Shown: positions 38,427 through 51,407 of the stretch, one piece after another
Numbering within the stretch: position 1 is the stretch's first letter
Layout: each line of letters opens with the position of its first letter
DNA from: Archilochus colubris
Lineage: Eukaryota > Chordata > Aves > Apodiformes > Trochilidae
DNA length: 64,000 nucleotides
Reading direction: 5' to 3'
Assembly: GCA_023079485.1 (NCBI GenBank)
Contig: CM041115.1
Coordinates: 30,618,826 to 30,682,825 of the forward strand
Translations under genes and position numbers: made by a program
The notes under the pieces: model-generated
What the model was told of the DNA's origin: nothing
Databases searched by the model: none
What the model saw: only the letters and a program-made list of their open reading frames with translations

Positions 38427-40430
38427 ATCATAGAATCATAGAATCATAGAATCCTAGGGGTTGGAAGGGACCTCGAAAGATCATCTAGTCCAACCCCCCC
38501 TGCCAGAGCAGGGCCACCTAGAGTACATCGCATAGGAACGTGTCCAGGCGGGTTTTGAATGTCTCCAGTGAAGGAGACTCCACGACCCCCCTGGGCAGCC
38601 TGTTCCAGGGCTCTGTCACCCTTACAGTAAAAAAATTTTTCGAATATTCAACTTGAACCTCCTGTGCTCCAATTTACACCCATTACCCCTTGTCCTATCA
38701 CTGGTAATCACTGAGAAAAGCCTAACTCCATCTCCCTGACACTCACTCCTTACATATTTGAAAACATTGATGAGGTCACCCCTCAGTCTCCTTTTCTCCA
38801 AACTAAAGAGACCCAGCTCCCTCAGCCTTTCCTCATAAGGGAGATGTTCCACTCCCTTAATCATCTTCGTAGCTCTGCGCTGGACTCTTTCAAGCACTTC
38901 CCTGTCCTTCTTGAACTGAGGGGCCCAGAACTGGACACAATACTCCAGGTGCGGCCTCACCAATGCAGAATAGAGGGGGAGGAGAACCTCTCTTGACCTA
39001 CTAACCACACCCTTCCTAATGCACCCCAGGATGCCATTGGCCTTCTTGGCCACAAGGGCACATTGCTGGCTCATGGTCATCCTCTTGTCTACCAGGACCC
39101 CCAGGTCTCTTTCACCTACACTGCTCTCCAGCAGGTCAGCCCCCAACCTATACTGGGACATCGTGTTGTTCTTCCCCAAATGCAAAACTCTACACTTCCC
39201 CTTGTTGAACTTCATCATGTTTCTCTCTGCCCAACTCTCTAGCCTGTCTAAGTCTCTCTGAATGGCAGCACGGCCTTCCGGTGTGTCAGCCACTCCTCCC
39301 AGCTTAGTGTCATCAGCAAACTTGCTGAGGGTACACTCTATACCCTCATCCAAGTCGTTGATGAAGATATTGAACAACACCGGTCCCAGTACCGACCCCT
39401 GAGGGACTCCACTAGTCACACACCTCCAACCAGATTCTGCCCCATTGACTACAACTCTCTGACTCCTTCCTTTCAACCAGTTCCTGATCCACCTCACTAC
39501 CTGATCACCAAACCCATACTTGGTCAACTTATCTACAAGGATGCTGTGAGAGACGGTGTCAAATGCTTTACTGAAATCAAGATAAACCACATCTACCGCT
39601 CTTCCATCATCTATCCACCTAGTAATTTCCTCATAGAAGGCTATGAGGTTAGTCAAACATGATTTACCCTTGATAAAACCATGCTGACTGCTCTTGATGA
39701 CCCCCATGTCCTTGATATGCCTGGAGATAGCGACAAGAACAAGTTGTTCCATCACCTTTCCAGGGATGGAGGTGAGGCTGACCGGTCTATAGTTACCCGG
39801 GTCCTCCTTTTTGCCCTTTTTGTAGACTGGAGTGACATTTGCTATTCTCCAGTCCTCAGGCACCTCTCCTGTTACCCATGACTTACTGAAGATGATGGAG
39901 AGTGGCCTAGCAATGACCTCCACCAGTTCCCTCAGCACCCTTGGATGCATTCCATCTGGACCCATCGACTTATGGATGTCCAGATTACTCAGCTGATCCC
40001 TAACCCAATCCTCATCTACTATGTCAAGCTCCTCATCTATCTCGACTACTTCTGGGGCTAAATGAATCTGGGGCTCATGCGGAAACCCTGCAGGAGTAAA
40101 GACAGAGGCAAAGAAGGTGTTCAGCACCTCTGCCTTCTTTATATCCTCTGTCACCAGGGCTCCCATCTCATCCCTTAGTGGGCCAATATTGCCTCTAGTG
40201 TTAGTTTTACTAGCTATGTATTTGAAAAAGCCCTTTCTATTATCCTTAACCTGACTTGCAAGGTTAAGTTCCAAGGAGGCCTTAGCTTTCCGAATTGCCT
40301 CCCTACATCCTCTGACGACAGTCCTGTATTCCTCCCAAGTGACCAGCCCCCCCTTCCATGATCTGTAGATTTTCCTTTTCCACTTAAGTTTTCCCAGCAG
40401 TTCCTTTTTTAACCATGCAGGCCTCCTAGT
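38427..40430 (-). mobile_element. CR1 LINE, 5'-truncated, near-intact reverse transcriptase
   Basis: The 3' end carries three octamers (complement of GATTCTAT) at about 38,429-38,453 and GGTTGGAAGGGACCTCGAAA. The minus frame is open from about 40,430 to 38,622, about 600 codons, although an ATG is not its start; the element lost its endonuclease part. Domains in order are a linker with [10 protein letters not shown], the RT core with [52 protein letters not shown] and FADDTKLGG (catalytic Asp pair), then the thumb and a C-terminal part to [10 protein letters not shown]. There a run of seven T (38,631-38,640 region) looks like one extra base, and the frame ends at LL. Restoring the expected frame would read on through a VTEPWNRLPR-like end. 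Best preserved repeat in the window. Confidence 0.95.
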
Positions 40431-41092
40431 CTCAGTGCTCTCAACCTTTCCTCATATGGGAGGCGCTCCATTCCCTCACTCGTCTTTGTTGCCCTCCACT
40501 GGACTCTCTCCAGGAGTTCCCCATCTCACTTAAACTGAGGATCCCGGAATTGAACACAGTATTCCAGGTATGGTTTCATGAGGGCAGAATAGAGGGGAAG
40601 GATGAATTCCCTTGACCTACTGGTCACACTCTTCCTAATGCATCCCAGGATATCGTTGTACACAAGTGTACAATGCTGGCTGATGGTTATTGTCCACCAG
40701 GACTCCAAGATCCTACTCCTCAGGGCTGCTTTCCAGCAGATCAACCCCTAATCTATACTGATGTATGGGGTTGTTCTACCCCAGGTGCTGAACCTTACAT
40801 TTGCCATCGTTGAACCTCAGGTTCCTTGCTGCCCAGCTCTCCAGCCTGTCCAGGTCAGGCTGTGTGGCAGCTCAGCCCTCTGGTGTGTCAGGCACTCCTC
40901 CCAGTTTTTTGTCACCAGGGAACTTGCTGAGAATGCAACCTGTGCTCTCATCTAGGCCACTGATGAGGATGTTAAACAAGACCAGACCCAGTACTGACTC
41001 CTGGGGGACACTGCTGGCTACAGACCTCCAACTCAACCCTGATCCATTGACAATGACCCTCTGAGCTCTGTCACTACACTGACTGGCAAGTC
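40431..41092 (-). mobile_element. CR1 LINE fragment abutting the younger CR1 copy
   Basis: Minus frames give [15 protein letters not shown] sequence at the left edge, then [32 protein letters not shown] and further right the complement of LLG, FADD-like and GSVLGLVLFNIL segments up to about 41,080. It is clearly more diverged than its neighbour and starts inside the coding part: its 3' end is absent where the younger copy begins at about 40,430. Confidence 0.9.
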
Positions 41093-43684
41093 CTTGAGTT
41101 TTTGGTGTTCAAGAAATGCAAGCAAAATTCAGTGAAGTTTTTAGGCTATATGTTTACATCATAGCACACTGCACAGGGTTAGAGATGCATAGTTTACCAT
41201 ATACTCAAGATTGTGTAGAAAGACAGAGATACCTCAGTAGCTTGAGGATCCTTGCAGAGTCAACATACTGATAAAGGCAGTCAGGCAGAGTTCCAGCATG
41301 CAAATTCCAAAAAATGAACCTCAAGACTCTTGCTCAGGTGCTGCTTAAGTCCCAAAGGCCCCTTGCAGTCTTACTTCAAAGCTCCCAAGCTGCATGACTG
41401 TTTACAAGCAGTATCTTTCCTTTGCAAGGGGGACTCCCTAATTCCCTGTCCTCCTCCCTTCAATGCTCTTTCTGTGTTTTACATTATAATGTCACCAGAT
41501 AAAATACAGGGCTAGAAACAAAAGTGCACACAGCCTTCCAAGTAAAAGCTTACACTGGAATAATAGTTTGTGCAGCTGTATGACCTCAAAGTTTATAGCA
41601 CTTTTTTCTTCTGTAGTTAACCATAACAAATGTTAACACACTACAAATCTACCTGGATATAAAAGGTCTAGCACTTTGACTTGAAGATAGCAGATTCATA
41701 AAGTAGATTTGATTTTATTTTATTACATGGACTTGCCTCAGGATCCTGAAAAAAAAAATCTAATAAAAAGTCAAAGAAGGTATTTGATGTAAATAAAATA
41801 CATAATGAAGCAAAGCAATGCTGGTAGATTAATTTACTGAGGACCACTGTACAGGTCATTCATGGCTTAGTTTTCACTTAGTAATCATAAATTCAATGTC
41901 ATTGCCTCTGTGTCACTATAGAAACCATGTTTATATCACATACACACACATTTCATAGCTCTTCTATATGTAGCATATATATTTATAGTATATGTAGTAA
42001 AGTAAAACTTAAGACTTACAAATCGTAAACTAACTCAAACTGGTTTACAAAAATGCCTTAAATTATTGGAACCATAAAGTAAAGGTCATGTGAACTAGTC
42101 ATGAGCTAACATCCGGGGCCCATAATCTGATACAAAAATTGTTGGAATTTTAGATTTATGCACAGCTTACAGAATTTGAATTATATTTCTGTATAAAATT
42201 CAGTTCCTATGGATCTTGACTGCAGGACAAATGGCACAGACTGTAAATATTAAGGAAAAAGGAGCCACCTGGTCTGTCACGTATGTATATAAATAAATGT
42301 CACTAATTGTGGGAAGGGACACAGAACTCCCAAATAACCTGGGAAGCTAATGAAAGACCAAGAAGAAACCTGGTTATGCATTTGTATTTTTCTAATAGGA
42401 AAGAAAAAGTAAAAGCACAAAGCATTTTTGTAGTATTTAATTCATAAAGATTTAATCTTGGAAGTTTAACTAAAAAGAGATAGGAGCTTAACACCTCTTT
42501 TTCAGTGGACAAACATCACTCAGTTCTTTGCCTGTTCTTGTAAATGTAATAGTTTGCATATGAGATCACTGTTGGTTACAATTCAGGAAGAAAATTAGGA
42601 AGTTATTTCTCGTAGTTTTCTTTCTTGGTTTCATGCCATATAGGAATTACCCATGTTGCTTAAGGCATACGTACTGTTTTTGTTGAATTCCAGAAGAGAT
42701 GGGTCTGATTTTTAGCAAGAAGCTTCGGAACAATCTCATGCTGGCATGTTAAGCAGCTGTGCTAGGAGAAATGGAGAATAAGCATTTTGACAAGAGAATA
42801 ATTAAATTAGGCCTGCAATGGACAAAGCTGACGTGAACAAAACTTGCTTAATGGTTGACAATATCAATTCTTAACCATAACTTTTTTTTCTTGCAGAAAT
42901 ACCACTGGGAAGGCAGAAGACCTTGGGAGAGAGGGATTAAAAAAAGGTGTATTATTATGGCCTGAAAGGGCTCCTCATTGAACATGCGTGACCTGTTTCT
43001 ATTTCACTTAACTGCTGTACTGCAAAAATGAAAGCAGTATTTGCAGACAGATATACCGCAGCTCTTTAATATTTCATGACTGCCTGTGCAGTCCTTGTTA
43101 TTCATTGTCAGGATTGACAGATCAGCCATGGGGATGTTCTTGCCATTTTGTATCTTGACCTTTTGTCTAGTATAATTACATAAGACTAAAGAAAAAATGT
43201 AGTAACATAGCATTGCTTGGGTTGACTTAGGTTCTTTATTCTTAATTTTTAATTCCAGTGAAAGATTAAAGGTGAGACCAATTGCTTAGGGGATATTCCT
43301 AGCAGCCAATCATTCAGTGGCCTTTGGCTTTACAGTTACTGTAGAGTGTGGACATTTCTGCTGGTAATTTACTGGTTTTGTCTTTCGTTGAATACAGAGA
43401 AACAATATAACATTTACCAATACCTGGCCACTCATTCATTCCAGTATCATGGTTCTTACACAAATACTACTCAAGGTAAGCATGAGTCTTTGATTTATGA
43501 AGCATTATAATACCTCTTTCCAAAGCCTGTGGCTTTACATAAAACCTTGTTAATTTTTATTTCATGTTAATACATTTAAAAATCCTGAAATTCCTATAGG
43601 GTGGTAGAAATTAAAACTTAGTTTATGATTTGTTGCACATAATGAAATGAACAGACTGAAAACAGAAAACAGAATTACAGGTTC

Positions 43685-43709
43685 AAAAAAAAAAAAAAAA
43701 AAAAAAAAA
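43685..43709 (+). repeat. Poly(A) run of 25
   Basis: Uninterrupted 25 A in intergenic sequence; no retrotransposon body recognised in front of it. Confidence 0.95.
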
Positions 43710-43984
43710 GAAAATACTAAAACAGTAACCACTCATTTGTCCAAAGTTTTGCTTTGTTTTTAATGTAAGACTCCACCTACTTACTTTTGTAAGTAAAACG
43801 ACCTTTCCTGGCCTTTTACTTTTAGACCTGCCATATAAGTTGAGACCTAAGGGAGAGAACAAGCATCCCGTCTTGTTTCCCCAGTTTATAGAGGTGTTAA
43901 TAAAGCCTGGGATATGGAGTTTTCCTTATTAGTTAGAACCCATCTTAGGCAGCTGACTGAGTTTTCAAAGGGTCAGCAGTGTAG

Positions 43985-44113
43985 GAAAAAACCCAACAAA
44001 CAAACAAACACACAAAAAGCCCCAAACAAAACAAATAAACAAAATCAAGCAAACAAACAAACAAAAAACCCCAAACAAACGAAAGAAAATGAAACAAAAA
44101 AACCCCAAAAACA
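43985..44113 (+). repeat. Long CAAA/CCCCAAA low-complexity tract
   Basis: About 130 bp of CAAA, CAAACAAA and CCCCAAA units, the longest of this type in the window. Open frames across it on both strands are artefacts of composition. Confidence 0.92.
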
Positions 44114-44699
44114 TGAGCCCACATGAAACAGAACCCAAAGTAAAGGCTGAACAGTGAGATGACAGTTTCTAAGACAGTGTAAGACAGTGTCATCTGAGGC
44201 AATCTCTTTACTGGACCTAAAAAATTACAGCATGCCAGAGGCAAAGACAGTAGTCTACCAGGTGGTTTTGTCAGAGAAGGAAGAGAGAGTATATGCCACC
44301 CAGCTGCTCTTTTCCTGGAAGCACAGAGAAGTTTGTTCAAAAAACCAGTGAGCGTCATCACAATGATTGCTGTGCACGTATTCCCACCATCAAAACTTGA
44401 ATCTTAAGCAGAGTTGTATTTCAAAAATAAGTGTCCAAATCAGACTTTTAACTATATTCTAGTACAGAGTTGGCCTGACATTAGTAAGAATGAGATTCCT
44501 AACATCCCAGTGAATTATGTTCTGGATTCAAACACTATCCTTGTTTTAAAGAAACATGTTATTTTTCTTCTATTTGTGGATCCTTTCTTACTTCACATGC
44601 CTTCAGAGCTCTTTTTCTTCAGACTGTCAGGCAACCAAACCCTTTGCTTTTTCCCATCTGTGATGCTGTGCCAGCATGTCAGTACTTTGTTATTCAAAT

Positions 44700-44775
44700 T
44701 TTGCCTGCCTCTGTGAACCACTACCAGCATGGCTTCAGGAAGGGAAGAGCAGTTGCCACTAGGGTCTGAACATCA
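44700..44775 (+). mobile_element. Possible short CR1 RT remnant
   Basis: AACCACTACCAGCATGGCTT and CAGGAAGGGAAGAGCAG reads NHYQHGFRKGRA, like the [10 protein letters not shown] block of CR1 reverse transcriptase. Only about 70 bp are similar, so this may be chance. Confidence 0.3.
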
Positions 44776-47700
44776 GTAGGTCATGAAGCATGAGCTAAAG
44801 AAATTGTCATGGTGCTGTGCTGAAATCCCTTATTGTCCTGCTAGAGTTTTGTCCATCAAGCACCACTCAACTTTGTAAGATTGTTTTTGTTTTGTCTCCA
44901 TGAGACCAGCATCAAAGTTGGCATTTGAGCCTGAAATGCTGGAGCTCCAGTTCTCCCTTTAGCTTCTCTAATCTTTTCATTAAAAAGAGCTCTGCCATGC
45001 CATGCATTCCCCAAGCCATTTTAGATAGCAAAGCTTTTATAAAAACCATTCAAACAAAAGGAGTACAAGAATACACTTGCAAAATATTTGTGTAATTAAT
45101 GTAAAATCAGGACACCCAAATTTGCTGACAAGATGATTTTACTTTCAGTAGAGAATATAATCTCTACCAACAGGGTATACCTGCAGCAAAATTAATTTAT
45201 ATGAAGGGAAATAACCATAGCTCATACCCACTTGGAACTTTTGTACTCATTCAGACAGGTCTTTGTGTACTGAACTTGCATCCTCTGGCACTAATGATAA
45301 TATCTAAAAATGAATTAAGTGCACGCTATTAGTTGAAAATTAAGAGATTATTGGTGAAAAACAATGAGGAAACACCACAGGCCATTTCCAGGTCCAGAAA
45401 TACTTGCTTTGGACTGCAGACAAGAAAAGGCTAAATTAATTAAAGAAAAAATGGGCTAAAACATGAGAACAGGTTTGGTTTTTTTACTTCAAATATTTCA
45501 TGAAGCATTCATAGATGAACAAGCTACTAAAAAAGTGCTCAGTGGAGTTTTCCATTTCCATTGCCATATATAGCTTGTTGGAAGCTTTTGTCCTCAAGAA
45601 GAATGCTGGGAATCAACACACGTTTATCTGTTATTTAACTATGTTTTTCCTTTTAACTTTGAGAGTGATTCAGTTAACTCTATGCCAAAAAAATTTCTCT
45701 GGGTTACTTCATAGACTCTTAAATAATTCGGATAAATTCCTACTAACTCACTAACCTGCTACATACTTGCCTATGACATTTCTGTAGCAGACATCTCTAT
45801 GTTCCAGTTTTAGCCTTGATTCCTCTATAAAAAGGTGGGATTTAATGTGATCTACTAACCTCCAAGGGAGTTGAATTCAGGCCTCTGAAATACAATGGTA
45901 GCTGGACCTGCAGAGAGATGCAGCCACATGACAACTTCTGTTCAGGCTGCTTCAGGCACTGTAACCACAGGAACAGAGGAACAGAAGCAACAAGGGCCAG
46001 TGACCCTGTACACTACCATAGCAAGGTTTGCTGGAGTCAATCTATCACATCCCCTCATAGTGTTTACATTCCTTCAGCTAGTACATGTTTATTAGTGCCA
46101 TATTAAAAAATACTTCTAAAGCCTATTCCAGGCCTCAAACTATCATTGTTTTAAAATTCAGTTCATGTTTCTAAATTTATTTTGCAATTCTTATAACCAT
46201 TTTTTTCAGTTACGTGAAAGTCTGAGTTTCTGCAGCAACACACAGCTTCTGCAAATTGGTAAACTATCTGGAATAAGATGTCCACATGTTTTTAAAATGT
46301 CTGTGGGCCATGCAAAAGGGAAAGAGTCCTTTGGGTTGCACTCCATCAGTGAGACAAGCTGCTGTGGATGTACTGCCCACTGACACAGCATGTGCACAGT
46401 GCTTGGAAGGAGTGTCATGTTAGGTCAATAGACCTCAGTGCTTGTGCTGCAAAGGGTGTGCTGACAGCCTAAATTCACACCTCAATGTATGAACATTGAA
46501 GCTGTCTTCCCCTGTGAAGGAGAGACTGCAAAACAAGTACACCCAACTTCTGAAGTTAGAACTGACATTGAGATTAATGTACGTATGATCTTTCATTGGC
46601 CAAAGGGCCAATGACAGTGGTATGGACTACTGAGCTTGTTTGCAGTCTGACATGGAAGCAGCACTGGCCCAAGTTTCTGAAGAGTGCTAAAATGTGGGTT
46701 GCATTGAGGATAGGATGGGAATGATCCAGTTAGCTAAGATTAGCTCTGAACTTCGCTTAGAAAAGTTTGGGGAATGGCAGCGATCACAAGACAAAGTCTG
46801 GGATTTGTCACAGGGCTAATAGGAGACCTGCAAATCTCTGTGACATCTTAGTAAGGAAGGGATCACTCAGTCTTGTTTAGGGGTAGTGAAATTTGTATTT
46901 CTGCAAGTCAGCAGCCCTTGGACATCTGAGGCTGTGACTAATATTGCTTTAAGATTTGGCCTTGCAAGAAGTGGGGTTAAAGGCTGAGAGCAGATGGGAC
47001 CTATTTTGTGATAAGACTTTCCAAGTGGTTAGTGGGTCTAAGGGCTACAAGTCATCGCTGGATTATGACTAAAATTGATATACCTTGATATTACTGTGGT
47101 AGTACTAGGGTAAAAGTAGAGTATACTTAGGTTAAATATGGTTAAATATGAATGTTTTCAAGTTTAGTAGCTAAAGATTGTATTGTATAAAACCGCTACT
47201 TAAAAGTCAGGCAGAATAGACTTCTCATTCAGGATCGCAATAAGTATTTTAAAAGACAGTGTTATCACTAGAGAAACTATCTGTATATTTCTGCCATGAG
47301 ATTTTCAGTTATTATGAATATCTGCTTTCATAAAGCATTACTGGTTCCTGTTCTAAAGTGCTTGCATAACATTTTTCTTCCTTTCTTTCTCTCCTGCTTG
47401 CCTGTCTTCACCCCTTCCTTTTTCTCTTTTTCCCTTCTCAATATCTATTTTTGTTTCATATCACCTCATTCTTTTGTTTCTAAAAGCACTTTCCTATTAA
47501 ATTTCATTTTGAAGTATTCCCCAAGATGCCATTAAAAAACACTTGGAGGAAACTGTTGTAGAACATAAATACCTCATAAACAAGGGGCCACCCACTCTAC
47601 ATCTTTTGTCCCTCAAAACCTGTACTGGTTTGCTGCTGCGTGAGATCCTGGGAGCTGATTCATCTTTAGGTGCCAGTGTTGTAATAGCTCTTTAAGTCCT

Positions 47701-50413
47701 ATTCAGCTATGAATCCCTTTAGCTTTCAGCTATCTACGTGCATAAATCAGGCTAAACGGATGCTGCAGGTTCCTGTACGCTGAAGCGGGAAGAGGCTTCA
47801 TATCCTGGGTAAACCAGAATGGAAGTATCCTTCTGGCCAGATAAGGGACAATGGATATCAAACATCACATTTCTTTCCTGTAGAGCAGTGCTCTCCGAAC
47901 TAGGGTTCCTCCACCCCCAGGGAAGCTCAAGGCAAGACACTTGGAGTGCAGGAAGAAAGGGATTTTTTTTCCATTATAAAAGAAAAAAAACTTTATGTCA
48001 TCTTTTTTAATGTCATTTTGGGAATATTTTATTATGAGCATAACATTGGTAAAATTGCACATCTATATAATAGAAAAATATACAAATACTGGAGTGCATA
48101 GTGAAAAAAATTTTACTAGTAGGGGTGCCCATGTAGCTATTACATCTGTAATGAATAAAATACACATATAATCCTCTTCTTAGACCTGTATGTGTGGTAT
48201 TAAAGAGAAATCCTATCAGCCATTATAAAACCCAGTATCATATTTCCCTTATATGAATAGGCTAAATTAAATTCCAGCTGTGCTTGTTTGTGCAGTGCTT
48301 GCTCATCTTTCACAATTAAGACATACTGAAAGCTAAGGGCTTAATGTTTTGAGTCTTGCTGTCTCATAAGGATTTCATGTCACAGAACACACATGGGTCT
48401 ATGTAATTGTTATTGATATTCAGCTCATGAATGGCTGAACCTGTGATCTGAGCATACAAACAAAAGGAATCATCAAATGTGCAAGGACAGTTTGCCATTT
48501 TTCCATTATGTAAACTTAAGAGTTAGGAGTGTGTGACTTGGCAACCTCACCCAATCCGAGCATTGAAAATTCTCTTTTCCAACTGAATAATACTTTTTTT
48601 CATACAGGTTGCTCTTTTTTTGGTTTTCCTTTTTTTAAGTTCTCATTGTTTTGGGTTTTTTTAATTTTTTCTTCTGGTTATGTGCTCAGCACACACTAGC
48701 AAAACATGATTCACAGAAGGATATGTAGACTGCAGAATGCAAAGAGGAAAAAATGAACAACTGCCAGTGAACTTGTGAATGACAGTGGAAGTTCTGTCTA
48801 TAGAACATTGCGGCAGCTCATCTGTAAAAACAGGACTATCCTCATATGCCTATTTTTGTCTGTTTTATCCTCAGACTCTGTGTTCTAGGTCTGTGTAGTG
48901 CCAATAATTACTTCTACTGCTATACAATTAGGCCCTTCATAATAACAACTTTACTAAAAACACTAATCACAGCCACAACTACAGCAATATTTAGGGTAGT
49001 TGTGCAGAAGGTCTAATTCTGTACTGTTAAAACAGCATCACACACCACTGGAAACTTCCTTGAAGGAACGAGACTGGGAGGACCGACACAGCTGTACGAG
49101 AATGAGGTGTTCAACAAGCAGGAGCACAGACCTCAAGGCAGTAAATACACCATTTCCATTAGGACTTAAATTACAATTTTGTATGAGCAATAGGTGTCAA
49201 TCTATTCTCGACAGGTATAGAAGAGAGACAGCCTTTCTCTTTCCCTCAATCTACTTAGTCACCACCAGTGCTAAGAGCTTCACAACCTCTTCTGAAGAGC
49301 GAGGCACATGAGGCTTCCCAGACGATCCTCTGAGCCTCCGGAGAGCTACCAGGCTCCAAATTTGAACTAATTCGGCATAAATAAGCATTGCCATCTGATG
49401 GCGGAGCGTGGGTACTACACAGCAGCTCCCTGCCAATGGAAAATTGACATTAAAGCAAGAGTCTTTTTCTCAGAGGAAGCGTCTGTGACTAAACACCAGA
49501 TTTCATTTTTTCCGATGCCATTTATGATTATTTTCTCATCATGAAAATCCTGTTTTCTTGAACTAGGCCGGCTTTGAAACACCTAGAAATAGACTGCTTC
49601 AATGTTTGCAACATTAAGAACTCTTTTAATCCCTCATCACGATGTTTCTAGCTTTTCCCTAGAGGCAGGATGCTGGAAACTTTTGTTCTGAAACTTTTCC
49701 TTCTCTCGGCCTTCTGTGGTGTTGCTCATTGCCATTCAGACGAGAAAGGGCAGTGGAATCTCAGTGAGTGCACGTACTGCAGTTTTGGGTGGCTGGCATT
49801 TACAGAGTGACATGCCACTGTTTCAGGTAGCAGTGTGTCTTGTGCTTGGACAGACACTTCTTATAAAAATCCCAGCAAGACATTTCAGCTGTCACAAGTA
49901 GTAGTTTCACTCTCCCCTATGCACTTCTGGTAGTGGTTTGTATAACTATGTCTCAACCTCACTATTGTAAAGCTGATTTTTCCAGTGCTGCCAGACTAAC
50001 TGCTTAGCATAGGAAACCTGGCCTTCTCTTCAGAAGTCTGCTCCCACTTACACTTAAATTATCATTAAATCAGGCCTACTGACAATCATGGTGCTGCTGC
50101 TAAACAGATCTAGATTGAAATAGCATTGGATTTGGGACCTAGAGAAGGGAAAAGATTGGTTCCCTACTAGCTTATTTTAGAAGAGGAAAGTAAGTAGCTT
50201 GCACTTTTACATCATATTCTGTGCTAAGCAACCAAAGTGCTTTACTACCTTATTATCTTCACAGCCTGTCCTATGAGTGAGGCGACTCTGTTGTATTGCA
50301 TTTCTCTGAATACACCAGGAAAGACCAGGCAAGAAGTTCAACTTCAGTAGCACACAGCTTTTCACTTCCTTGATTTGGTGCCCACAACTTTGTACCAGCC
50401 CTGCTAGAAGAGA

Positions 50414-50440
50414 GGGTGGGTGGGTGGGTGGGTAGGTGGG
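50414..50440 (+). repeat. (GGGT)n tract, G-quadruplex candidate
   Basis: Five consecutive GGG triplets separated by single T, then TAGG and a final TGGG. Four or more GGG runs with one-base loops are the most favourable pattern for an intramolecular parallel G-quadruplex. Confidence 0.9.
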
Positions 50441-51114
50441 TCCCCACTCACTCTTGTCCCATGATTCAGTGTCAGCCCGGCAGGTGCACTGCCCTAGCAC
50501 CATTCACAAAGTGACAGCATCTGGCCCTAGTGGAAGACTTCTTTCAGTGCCACAGCACTGCTGATCTTTCCAAGTCCCTACCTGTAGTCATTCATAGTTG
50601 CTCTTTTAAAAAAGAGTTTGGAGAAACCATCACAAATCTGTTATCAAAAGTGATGTATTTTTGATGAGGTGGGTAATACATCAGCCAAATACCGCCTGTG
50701 GAATTAGCATGCACTGGAAAAATTACAGCATTTCTGTGTTCTGAGCTAAGGGGCTGGCACCTCTTCCTTCATTCCAGCCAATACTGAATCTCCCACGGGC
50801 AGCTCTAGGCAGTCTTGAATACCTCTTCCACCACAGAATTTCTGTCCACTGCTTTGGACTATACAAACCTCACCTTATGATTACTTCAGATGCTATCTCG
50901 GACATTTGGCTAATTTTTGTGAGCTGTTTCTTGGACAGAAGAACTAGGGAGGGAGGACAAAAACATTTTTTGTGACACCCAGAAGGTGTTGGAGTCATGT
51001 TATGTTTGTACCAATACGTGACCTCTAGAAAATAAGCATGCTAAGTGACAATGGCCACAACATGGAGTGCCCAGGTCATGCTAGGCATCTCTCATCACCT
51101 CTCTCACTAAGTGT

Positions 51115-51392
51115 GGAACTTAAAACTCACTAAGTCTGGAACACCTCATCCCCCAGCCTGTACTGATAATGCAGATTGTTCTAATCCAGGTGCAGGACCC
51201 TGCATGTGGTCTTGTTCAACCTCATGAAGTTCACTTGGGCCCACCTCTCCTGTTTGTCCAAGTCCTTCTGCCTGACATCCTGTCCCTCTGGCTTATCGAC
51301 AGCACCACTCAGCTTGGTGCCATCTGCAAACTTGCTGATGATGCACTTGATCTCACTGTCCATATTGTTGATAACATTATTAAACAGTATAT
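51115..51392 (-). mobile_element. CR1 LINE internal fragment
   Basis: The minus frame 51,181-51,402 gives NNMDSEIKCIISKFADGTKL, SGAVDKPEGQDVRQKDLDKQ and MRLNKTTCRVLHLD. The catalytic-site FADD is changed to FADG. Both ends are missing. A (CA)n microsatellite adjoins on the right. Confidence 0.9.
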
Positions 51393-51407
51393 ACACACAC
51401 ACACATA
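51389..51407 (+). repeat. (CA)n microsatellite
   Basis: ATATACACACACACACACAT at the right edge of a CR1 fragment. Confidence 0.9.

Noticed and set aside
43945..44361. Minus-strand open frame of 138 codons rich in Phe, Leu, Val and Cys
   Set aside because: Most of it is a translation of the CAAA low-complexity tract.
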